Positions 28,371 to 34,336 of a stretch of 64,000 nt of DNA are shown here, in pieces (the first letter of the stretch is position 1; every line of letters starts with the position of its first letter). This stretch comes from Synechococcus sp. MVIR-18-1 (lineage in GTDB: Bacteria; Cyanobacteriota; Cyanobacteriia; PCC-6307; Cyanobiaceae): positions 496,001 through 560,000 of the forward strand of contig NZ_CP047942.1 of the NCBI RefSeq assembly GCF_014279835.1. Direction: 5' to 3'. A program made the translations under genes and the position numbers. Below the pieces are notes generated by a model. The model searched no databases. It worked only from the letters and a program-made list of their open reading frames with translations, and was not told the DNA's origin.

Positions 28371-29213
28371 TTGGGAGAGCGTGGCTGGTGGTGGCTGTGG
28401 ATCTCATGTCCCGGACTCGGTGTTGCCAGGATTAGGGCTCTTAGGGCTGTTGCTCAAGCCCATCAGGTGACCTTGGCAGAGCTGTGGTCATGGCCCCTCT
28501 TGCGTTTGCAAGCAGCCCTGCGCTGGCCCGACTCCTTGATGGCGCGTGTCGAGGCTTATCGGTTGAGCAAAGGGACGTCCCCCAGCCTTTTGGTTCCAGA
28601 CAATGCTCTGTTTCCCCTGGATCAGGACTGGCCAATCTCGTTCGATTTGTTGAAGCGTCCTCCACTTGCTGTGCACTGGTCAGGGAGGACGCAGTGCTGG
28701 CCTTTCTTATCCGCTCAAAAGGCTGTCGCGGTGGTGGGAACGCGCCGACCATCGGATCATGGCTGTCGGATGGCCTATGCGCTTGGTCAGTGCCTCGCCC
28801 GTGCTGGTTGGCCCGTGGTGAGTGGTCTTGCTGAAGGCATTGATGCCGCCTCTCACCGTGGTTGTCTTGCAGCGGGTGGACTTCCGGTTGGCATTTTGGG
28901 CACGCCATTGGATCGTGTGTATCCGCCTGAGCATGAGGCTCTGCAGGCCCAAGTTGAGGCTGCTGGCTTGTTGTTGAGCGAATGGCCTTGCGGTGCTCGG
29001 GTGCAGCGATCCAACTTTGCGTTGCGGAATCGCCTGTTGGTGAGTGTGGCTTGTGCCTTGGTGGTGGTTGAGTGCCCTGAGACAAGCGGCTCGCTGCTAT
29101 CCGCCCAGATCGCGCGCACTCAGAATTGTCCTGTTTGGGTGGTTCCAGGGGAAGAACCAACATTGAGTAAGAGACAAGGATTTGAGGGAAAATCGATGTT
29201 AGAGCGGCGTTAG
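28371..29213 (+). pseudogene. dprA: dprA 5' part, split by the integrated element
   Basis: From a TTG at 28371, 260 codons match DprA/Smf, the RecA loader that protects incoming DNA in natural transformation: a helical N-terminal domain, then the Rossmann fold (AVVGTRRPSDHGCRMAYALG, VVSGLAEGIDAASHRG, GTPLDRVYPPEH, RVQRSNFALRNRLLVS, SGSLLSAQIA). The match ends in VWVVPG at 29150. The next 20 codons belong to the inserted element and end at 29213. The missing C-terminal part is at 46047-46370. The truncated protein keeps most of the Rossmann fold but loses its last strand and the winged-helix domain. Confidence 0.92.
29140..29152. repeat. attL core repeat
   Basis: TGGTTCCAGGGGA, identical to 46036-46048. 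It lies in the DprA codons for V-V-P-G-D. Crossing over between the two copies restores an uninterrupted dprA. Confidence 0.88.
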
Positions 29214-29224
29214 AGTAGTTAGAG
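29198..29224. repeat. Left arm sites: three GTTAGAG heptamers
   Basis: GTTAGAG occurs at 29198-29204, 29209-29215 and 29218-29224, 46-78 bp inside the attL core. Matching heptamers sit at a similar distance inside attR. Probable arm-type binding sites of the element's integrase. Confidence 0.65.
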
Positions 29225-29614
29225 GAGGTTTAACTCCTTCAGCATCTTGAACTTCCTAAGGAGTTTCAGGTCGTCAGAGTCAATTGCAGAGAGGAACTCC
29301 TCAGAGGATTCATGGATGACTCCGTTCTCATCTGTTTCTGTTTTGCGGTTCTGAGTGACTTCCACCTTTCGCTCGGCAATGTCTACTGCGTCGAGGAGGG
29401 AGTCTTTTCTCATTACTGAGTCACGAGTGGGTGTTGAAGGGAGAACCTCACGGATGTGAGAGTTCTTGCTGAAAACACCCCTGGTTAGGAGTGCTTCCTC
29501 AATCAACGCACCACACACCTTGGATTGGGAGAGATTCTCCTCTTCCGCAATCCCTTCAATGATTTCCGCAACGCGGTCTCTTAGTAGGACTTGAACCCTT
29601 TTAGAAACTGCCAT
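29219..29614 (-). CDS. Ribbon-helix-helix DNA-binding protein
   Basis: 131 residues. Residues 3-45 (SKRVQVLLRDRVAEIIEGIAEEENLSQSKVCGALIEEAL) fit a ribbon-helix-helix repressor or partition-type fold: one strand and two helices. The C-terminal 85 residues are charged and probably flexible. It is the last gene before attL, and its stop codon overlaps the arm-site repeats, so it might regulate integration or excision. Preceding minus-strand genes are tightly spaced. Confidence 0.65.
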   Translation of the reverse strand: MAVSKRVQVLLRDRVAEIIEGIAEEENLSQSKVCGALIEEALLTRGVFSKNSHIREVLPSTPTRDSVMRKDSLLDAVDIAERKVEVTQNRKTETDENGVIHESSEEFLSAIDSDDLKLLRKFKMLKELNLL

Positions 29615-29646
29615 GGGTAACTCTGTGTGTGTTTAGTGTAGGTGGA

Positions 29647-29913
29647 CTAAAGGAGGTTGTTAGTCCTTGATGCTTTCAACCAAGTAATCCACTGAGACAC
29701 GCTCCTTTGGGTGACAAGTTTCATCTTGGTTTGTTGCTGTGAATCAAGTTCACCTGAATCCATTAGGACTTGTGCTTTCTGCTGAAGTTCAATTAAGTCT
29801 TCAGAGCACATCCTCCTGAATGTGAAATCAGTTGTGTCTCTGGTGATTCGTAAATCCGCCAACCATTGGTTGTAGAGACACGTTGCTTCTTGATTGGATG
29901 TAGGTCCATTCAT
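29647..29913 (-). CDS. Unknown small element protein, 88 residues
   Basis: Starts MNGPTSNQEATCLYNQWLAD; helical, with Gln/Lys-rich middle (LIELQQKAQVLMDSGELDSQQQTKMKLVTQRSV shortened here to its character). No recognised domain. It overlaps the upstream gene by 4 bp (ATGA type), a sign of coupled translation. Confidence 0.6.
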   Translation of the reverse strand: MNGPTSNQEATCLYNQWLADLRITRDTTDFTFRRMCSEDLIELQQKAQVLMDSGELDSQQQTKMKLVTQRSVSQWITWLKASRTNNLL

Positions 29914-30314
29914 GCAGGAACAAAGACTGTTTCCTTCACGAGATTCAGAACAGACTTCTGACGAGCAGAGAATGCTTTCTTGATGTCTGCTTCTGTAAGA
30001 ACCTCCATCCCAGCAACTTGCTGAAGACGGATGATTAAATCAAGTGCTAAACCACCACGTTGGAACAGGACACCACGTAGAACGTCAGGTTGCATTCCTA
30101 GGAAGTCGTGAACGTTAGAGCGTGGGTTCTTAGTCTCTACTGTTAGTCCTGAGACAGAAGATGGTTTAGATGATGTGGTCTCTGAGTTCTGAGCATCTCG
30201 GATTCCATTAAGGAGTTCCTTACGCTTAGACATGGGAACATCGATGTAAATGGGAAGACAGACTCGTGTTCCGTCTTGGGTGTAGTAATCGTTCAGGTGA
30301 GAGTTAGCAGTCAT
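29910..30314 (-). CDS. Unknown element protein, 134 residues
   Basis: Starts MTANSHLNDYYTQDG. Contains GTRVCLPIYIDVPMSKRKELL, a Ser-rich linker, and a helical end (GLALDLIIRLQQVAGMEVLTEADIKKAFSARQ). No recognised family. Overlaps both neighbours by 4 bp, so it belongs to a four-gene translational unit at 30960-29647. Confidence 0.6.
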   Translation of the reverse strand: MTANSHLNDYYTQDGTRVCLPIYIDVPMSKRKELLNGIRDAQNSETTSSKPSSVSGLTVETKNPRSNVHDFLGMQPDVLRGVLFQRGGLALDLIIRLQQVAGMEVLTEADIKKAFSARQKSVLNLVKETVFVPA

Positions 30315-30607
30315 TTCTTAAGTCCTCGGGTTTTAAGTTCTTTGTTGTGTGCTTGGTTTAGTCGTTTAGCGTCTTCAATTTCCTTCTTCAACTGTTGACC
30401 TGGAGTTGGTTCAGTTCGTTGAACAGTCTTAGGTTTTGGTTTAGGAAGTTTCTGTTTAGATTGTTTCATGTTCATTTCAGACTGTCCTGTGTAAGGATTC
30501 ACGTCTGGATGTCCACTGCGTCGGACTTCATCCTTCAACCATTGGTGATGGTCTTTAGTGACTCCATCTACATTGGTTACGGTTGTAATCTTTGTGCGTC
30601 TTGGCAT
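30311..30607 (-). CDS. Basic small element protein, 98 residues
   Basis: Very basic and low in complexity (KQSKQKLPKPKPKTVQRTEPTPG, then helix EIEDAKRLNQAHNKELKTRG). Likely binds nucleic acid or is disordered. It overlaps the next gene by 4 bp, and its start codon shares one base with the stop codon of the gene before. No family recognised. Confidence 0.6.
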   Translation of the reverse strand: MPRRTKITTVTNVDGVTKDHHQWLKDEVRRSGHPDVNPYTGQSEMNMKQSKQKLPKPKPKTVQRTEPTPGQQLKKEIEDAKRLNQAHNKELKTRGLKK

Positions 30608-30960
30608 TACTGAAAGTCCTTAGTAGCGTAAGAAGGACCAGTAACCCTCTTAAGGGGTTGTCCACCAAGTAAGGAAGGTCCAGTAATTGTTGGAGCACCT
30701 ACAGTTGTCTCAATCGATTCTTGTAGAACTTCAACACAGTAATCTTCTACTTGCTTGTGTTGATGAGAAGCAAGACTGTAAAGCACATCAAACAACTTAG
30801 GAGTGACTCGAAGGTTGATTCGTGCTTCATCCAGTTTTAGCAAGTGGTCATTAAATGCTTTCTCATCTGGGTCTTCTACACGGTCATTAACGATGATTCC
30901 AAATTCAGGGTCTGGGTTAGTAATGTTACGTGCAGGTTTAAGGTTAGAGTTTTCGTCCAT
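30607..30960 (-). CDS. Ribbon-helix-helix-like element protein
   Basis: 117 residues. Residues about 45-90 (EARINLRVTPKLFDVLYSLASHQHKQVEDYCVEVLQES) resemble a ribbon-helix-helix domain: a short strand with alternating residues and two helices. The tail is Gly/Pro-rich (GPSLLGGQPLKRV). First gene of the coupled unit that runs toward attL. Confidence 0.55.
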   Translation of the reverse strand: MDENSNLKPARNITNPDPEFGIIVNDRVEDPDEKAFNDHLLKLDEARINLRVTPKLFDVLYSLASHQHKQVEDYCVEVLQESIETTVGAPTITGPSLLGGQPLKRVTGPSYATKDFQ

Positions 30961-31150
30961 TAGTTTCTTTAGTTTAAATGTGAGAGGTTAAACATTCGAC
31001 CACCATCGAACCAAACCCTCCCACCATTAGAAGTTGCTCTTCTTCAGAGCATGTCCTTGAGCAATTCACTCTTCCGACCGTAGTAATGTGTTTAGCAAAC
31101 ATTGACTAAAGAAGAGATGGTGGAGGAGCACCAATCATTCATTCAATTAA

Positions 31151-31858
31151 TTAAGCGGGTGCATTCTCAAGGACATTACGGATGAATTTGAATGCTTCAT
31201 CTTTGCCAAAGGTGTGCATCAAAACATCAACAACATCTTCACCTGAACATTCACCACTGTGGTAAGCAGCAAGACCTTGAGACATCATTGACCCAATCAT
31301 GTTTCCTTCTTCCTCTTGAACCATTGCTTGATGGTCGTAATCATCAACTAAGTCTTCATCACGTTCATTGAAGATTGGAGAAAGAGTTTCTTCCATCTTT
31401 GCGTGATGGTCTTGTTCTTGCTGTTGTTGAGGTTCAGAACGAGGAGTTGAAGGTTGTCTAACCTTTACACCAGACTGTTGGAACTGACTAATCAATCCTT
31501 CAATTGCAGGGTAAAAAGCAGAAGGGTCATCCCCCTGCATTACTGAATCAAACTGTTGAACCTGTTCATCATCAAGACCACCATTACCTGCCCATGACAA
31601 CGCTTGGTCTAGGAGTGGGTAACTCTGGTGAATCGCTACTCGGTAATCGTAATCTTCAGCACGTCCATCACTACCATCAGTTAGTTCTACATCCTGGAAG
31701 TTGTTAGCGACGATTCCATGTGACTCATCTACAGAGAAGTCACGATTGTCTGTGTTGTTGCCATGTCGGTTCTCACTGATGGAGAAATCAACGACTTGTT
31801 CTTCTCCTGCTTCACCTGAAGTAAAGACTGGGGAGACTGTGTAACCTTGACTAGGCAT
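31151..31858 (-). CDS. Acidic element protein, 235 residues
   Basis: Strongly acidic with a Gln/Glu-rich disordered middle (SEPQQQQEQDHHAKMEETL). Two segments look folded: DYRVAIHQSYPLLDQALSWAG (about 75-95) and the C-terminal EDVVDVLMHTFGKDEAFKF. The composition and size would fit a phage scaffold or a structural accessory protein, but I see no sequence signature for either. It overlaps the 61-residue gene upstream by 8 bp. Confidence 0.6.
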   Translation of the reverse strand: MPSQGYTVSPVFTSGEAGEEQVVDFSISENRHGNNTDNRDFSVDESHGIVANNFQDVELTDGSDGRAEDYDYRVAIHQSYPLLDQALSWAGNGGLDDEQVQQFDSVMQGDDPSAFYPAIEGLISQFQQSGVKVRQPSTPRSEPQQQQEQDHHAKMEETLSPIFNERDEDLVDDYDHQAMVQEEEGNMIGSMMSQGLAAYHSGECSGEDVVDVLMHTFGKDEAFKFIRNVLENAPA

Positions 31859-32036
31859 TGTCTAATCCTCCATCAAGATTCAGAACACGTTCACGAAGAC
31901 ACAAGTAGAGTTGCATTGCTTCGACGTGCGTAAGTGATGCGTGGACATGTTCTCCATCAAAGGAGACATCGTTAGGGTCAAATTCAATGTGATGTGTAAC
32001 TTCGTCACAACAATCACAGAGTGTAGTTTCAATCAT
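31851..32036 (-). CDS. Small element protein with CxxC, 61 residues
   Basis: Begins MIETTLCDCCDEVTHHIEFD; the cluster C-D-C-C followed by HH suggests a metal site. The rest is helical (VEAMQLYLCLRERVLNLDGGLD). No family recognised. Confidence 0.55.
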   Translation of the reverse strand: MIETTLCDCCDEVTHHIEFDPNDVSFDGEHVHASLTHVEAMQLYLCLRERVLNLDGGLDNA

Positions 32037-32162
32037 TAAAGTTTAAGTCCTTTAGTTTAAGTAGTGGGTGCAGTTGTTAAAGAAAAGAATCCCAAGATGG
32101 ACATCAAGAGATTCGATTAAACAACATTTCCTTTCGAACGGTAAGTAGAAAAGAACAAGAGT

Positions 32163-32214
32163 GTCTAGGCAAAGAGTTGGGTCCACCCTTCCCTCGTCAA
32201 TGTGAGTCCTAGAC
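32163..32214 (-). ncRNA. 52-nt stem-loop next to the tRNA-like RNA
   Basis: GTCTAGG and CCTAGAC pair perfectly over 7 bp and enclose a 38-nt loop with an inner GGGT/ACCC stem. It lies 4 nt from the end of the tRNA-like fold. It could be a second small RNA or a processing or termination signal. Confidence 0.35.
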
Positions 32215-32218
32215 AAAT

Positions 32219-32291
32219 GACAATCGTGGGATTTGCACCCACCCGTCAGTCGCTAGCATTAAAACCAACGGACGTTCTTACTGTGATTGTC
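32219..32291 (-). tRNA. tRNA-like RNA, aberrant
   Basis: 73 nt with a perfect 7-bp acceptor stem (GACAATC / GATTGTC), a discriminator A, and a proper T-arm directly next to it (GTGGG TGCAAAT CCCAC; T-loop has G where T is usual). The central part does not give a normal D-arm; the best stem is CCGTTGG / CTGACGG with a 15-nt loop, or a 6-bp stem around TTTTAATG. The anticodon is therefore unclear; TAA (Leu) or TTA (which would read stop UAA) are both possible. No encoded CCA. Either a degenerate phage tRNA or a tRNA mimic. Confidence 0.4.
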
Positions 32292-32417
32292 TGATTACTT
32301 CCTTCAGCGCCTTAAACCACCGAAAGTAAACATTGCGGATCGACCTAAGTCCCAACTCAGTGTCGGAATCATTCTCGTTTTTAATGGGGTGAGAAGAATC
32401 AAAAAAGACCCCAAGGA

Positions 32418-32591
32418 TTAACTAACTACTGACTCAACACCATTAGGTGAGAGACGCTGACACTCTTCGAGTTGTTCAGACATGGAGTCTTCATTGTTTA
32501 CTGGAATGAAGAACCTGTCTCCAGTGGTAGAGACAATGTAATTAGAGGTAACGACCACATCTGAAGGGTCGTAAGGGTTAGCGCGTGCCAT
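32418..32591 (-). CDS. Small element protein, 57 residues
   Basis: ATG at 32591 to TAA at 32418. Sequence MARANPYDPSDVVVTSNYIV..., with a beta-rich look (GDRFFIPVNNEDS) and then a helix. In line with the neighbouring genes, 33 bp after the small ribbon-helix-helix gene. No family recognised. Confidence 0.5.
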   Translation of the reverse strand: MARANPYDPSDVVVTSNYIVSTTGDRFFIPVNNEDSMSEQLEECQRLSPNGVESVVS

Positions 32592-32624
32592 GATTAATTA
32601 ATTGGTTTAGTTTCGTGTTACAAA

Positions 32625-32798
32625 TCAGAAGACACCGAAGACGTCCAAACACATTCTCACTACCTCACTCTTACTCTGTCTGTAACGCCAGGAGTAAAGG
32701 TTGAGAAGTTCTACCTCATCATCTGTGAGACGAAGAGTTAAGTGATTAGTAGAAGGTGTGTCTTTACGTTTAGGTCTTCCTACTGAAGAAGACATCAT
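32625..32798 (-). CDS. Small ribbon-helix-helix protein, 57 residues
   Basis: ATG-ATG start at 32798/32795, stop at 32625. After a basic arm (GRPKRKDTPSTN) comes HLTLRLTDDEVELLNLYSWRY and QSKSEVVRMCLD, which is a textbook ribbon-helix-helix pattern of a CopG/Arc type repressor. The start codon lies directly after the stop codon of the 252-residue gene. Confidence 0.7.
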   Translation of the reverse strand: MMSSSVGRPKRKDTPSTNHLTLRLTDDEVELLNLYSWRYRQSKSEVVRMCLDVFGVF

Positions 32799-33557
32799 TT
32801 AGACTTTCTGTTTGTAGAATTTAGATTCTTTGTAGAGGTCTTTACGTTCATTGAAGTTAGCAATGTAATCACCTTCATGGAGACCATTGAATTCTGGGTC
32901 GTAGTCAGTTGCTAGGAAGTCAAACCAGTCCTCTTGGTCTTCAGTAAAGACACCATCAGAGAAACAATCCTCTTCTACCTCTCTACCTGGAACAGGTGAA
33001 GTAGAAAGACCAAAAGGGTCAGTAATTAAAGAAAGAGCATGTCTTACATTCTCAAGTTGAGAGTAGTGAGTAACTCTAAAGAGTCTTTTCTTACTACCAT
33101 TACCACTTGGAACAAATGCGAGGACTGTAAGAAATCCAGCATTCAGTAATGCATCAACTGCTTTACCAACCTTCAGTTTACCAAGACTTAGTTGAGATGC
33201 TAATCCTTTGATTGACCATTCAGTAGTCCCTCCAAAGTCACTTCTTTCAGACCAAGGCAAATGCTTTCTCTTGTCGTAGCATCTGTCTTTGTAAGCACTC
33301 TCGTAAAGTAGTGCGTAAACTTCTACAGCACCAGGAGTCTTAAGATTACTGACTTCAAGAATTGGTGGGTAGGAGTTTAGTAGGTAAGTGCACTTCGATG
33401 GTTTGGTTTGTCTTACTGGGTAAGTCCTGTAACCGTTCTGACTTTCTTTTCCTGAACAGTCTTCATTCCCTTCGATGTGTGGATTACGGGTGAACACAGT
33501 TTTACTCGTGTTCCATGTGGACCCCATTTTCTCACTCTTTTTCATCATTAGGTCCAA
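32799..33557 (-). CDS. Winged-helix-like element protein, 252 residues
   Basis: The central part (GAVEVYALLYESAYKDR, then WSIKGLASQLSLGKLKVGKAVDALLNAGFLTVLAFV) reads like a winged-helix domain of the type found in replication initiators and phage regulators: helix, helix-turn-helix, then two strands. The last 60 residues are acidic. Start is uncertain: ATGs exist at 33557, 33548, 33545 and 33527; the last falls in the 35-bp repeat. It overlaps the 67-residue gene upstream by 26 bp. Confidence 0.6.
   Translation of the reverse strand: MDLMMKKSEKMGSTWNTSKTVFTRNPHIEGNEDCSGKESQNGYRTYPVRQTKPSKCTYLLNSYPPILEVSNLKTPGAVEVYALLYESAYKDRCYDKRKHLPWSERSDFGGTTEWSIKGLASQLSLGKLKVGKAVDALLNAGFLTVLAFVPSGNGSKKRLFRVTHYSQLENVRHALSLITDPFGLSTSPVPGREVEEDCFSDGVFTEDQEDWFDFLATDYDPEFNGLHEGDYIANFNERKDLYKESKFYKQKV
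33496..33530 (-). repeat. Bipartite 35-bp repeat, copy 1
   Basis: Two invariant blocks, ACAGTTTTACTCGTGTTC and TGGACCCCATTTT, separated by 4 bp (CATG). Copy 2 at 33792-33826 is identical except for the 4-bp spacer. See findings. Confidence 0.8.
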
Positions 33558-33735
33558 AGAGTGTTACGGATGCTGCCCATCCTGTGTCTTGTTTCTGTGT
33601 TGTGTAAGGGTTACCTTGTTCCACTCTTCCGTAGATGTTGTAACCATTAGTGTCTAGGAGTTCTACGATCTTTTCTTGAAGTTTCCTGTCTCCGTAGAGT
33701 TTCAGAGAAACTTTGTTTTCAATCTTTTTAGTCAT
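33532..33735 (-). CDS. Small element protein, 67 residues
   Basis: MTKKIENKVSLKLYGDRKLQ..., a short alpha/beta protein with a strand (NKVSLKLYGD), a helix (LQEKIVELLDTNGY) and a second strand (WAASVTLFG). Could be a ferredoxin-like or RHH-like small fold. No family recognised. Preceded by the second copy of the 35-bp repeat, 56 bp upstream. Confidence 0.5.
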   Translation of the reverse strand: MTKKIENKVSLKLYGDRKLQEKIVELLDTNGYNIYGRVEQGNPYTTQKQDTGWAASVTLFGPNDEKE

Positions 33736-33791
33736 TAGTTTGGGTGTAATCTGTTTTCGTTTTCCCTTTCACGGGTGAGGTCCGGACCTGA

Positions 33792-33826
33792 ACAGTTTTA
33801 CTCGTGTTCTAACTGGACCCCATTTT
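33792..33826 (-). repeat. Bipartite 35-bp repeat, copy 2
   Basis: Same blocks as 33496-33530 with spacer TAAC. Here it lies in a 98-bp intergenic gap upstream of the 67-residue gene, so it does not need to code; candidate promoter or operator. Confidence 0.8.
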
Positions 33827-33833
33827 TTGTTAG

Positions 33834-34010
33834 TTAGTCTTCTGCGAAAGTAAATCGTTCTTTCCAGTAATCGGAACCACGAGGAATGGCACCAATTGTG
33901 CGGAGAACCTCTCGGACTCCGTCACTGGTTGAGGAGTAACCGGACATGGTTGACCAGTCATCCAACCATTTCTGTTCCTCTGAAGTCAAAGGAAGGGTAA
34001 TCGTAGTCAT
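33834..34010 (-). CDS. Small ribbon-helix-helix protein, 58 residues
   Basis: ATG at 34010, stop at 33834. MTTITLPLTSEEQKWLDDWS followed by GYSSTSDGVREVLRTIG is a ribbon-helix-helix pattern like ParD/CopG antitoxins. It overlaps the end of the 81-residue gene upstream by 53 bp in another frame. No toxin-like partner is obvious next to it. Confidence 0.6.
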   Translation of the reverse strand: MTTITLPLTSEEQKWLDDWSTMSGYSSTSDGVREVLRTIGAIPRGSDYWKERFTFAED

Positions 34011-34203
34011 TGTTTACTACCGTGTTCTGTGTGTAATGGGTGAATCGTTCGTTGTGTTGTTCAAACACTGGTGCCAAGACTTGATGTAATGTTTCGTCCA
34101 CTTCGTCGAAGGTCTTCTCACCTAATCCAACATCAATGTAAGGGATTAATTCAATCTCATTGTCATCGTTGAACCAATGTTTAAAGGAGTAATTTGCTTT
34201 CAT
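33958..34203 (-). CDS. Small acidic element protein, 81 residues
   Basis: MKANYSFKHWFNDDNEIELIPYIDV..., acidic, with a helix (FDEVDETLHQVLAPVFEQHNERF) and an Asn/Asp/Tyr-rich end. No family recognised. Follows the RNA polymerase gene by 133 bp. Confidence 0.55.
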   Translation of the reverse strand: MKANYSFKHWFNDDNEIELIPYIDVGLGEKTFDEVDETLHQVLAPVFEQHNERFTHYTQNTVVNNDYDYPSFDFRGTEMVG

Positions 34204-34336
34204 TTCTAAGATTAAAAGTAGATGATTTCATCTCTCTGTAGTGCTCCCTGGAGACCGACTGCGGGGCAGTGGATTACAAGGATGAGGGTAATTTCTGGGT
34301 CATTTTCGGGTAGGTTTCCCACAAAAGTGGACACGG

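Larger units (their letters stand above)
32037..32417. other. Non-coding stretch with structured RNAs
   Basis: 381 bp without an open frame in the direction of the neighbours. It holds a tRNA-like fold (32219-32291) and a stem-loop closed by 7 bp (32163-32214), described separately. Confidence 0.6.

Noticed and set aside
29198-29224. CRISPR-like spaced repeat
   Set aside because: The GTTAGAG units are only 7 bp, irregularly spaced (4 and 2 bp apart) and lie at the element ends, so arm sites explain them better.
29219-29614. Toxin-antitoxin pair at the left end of the element
   Set aside because: The ribbon-helix-helix protein could be an antitoxin, but the gene next to it shows no toxin motif.
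32219-32291. Suppressor tRNA reading UAA
   Set aside because: The anticodon TTA is only one of several possible readings, and the anticodon stem is not normal, so I keep it as a tRNA-like RNA.
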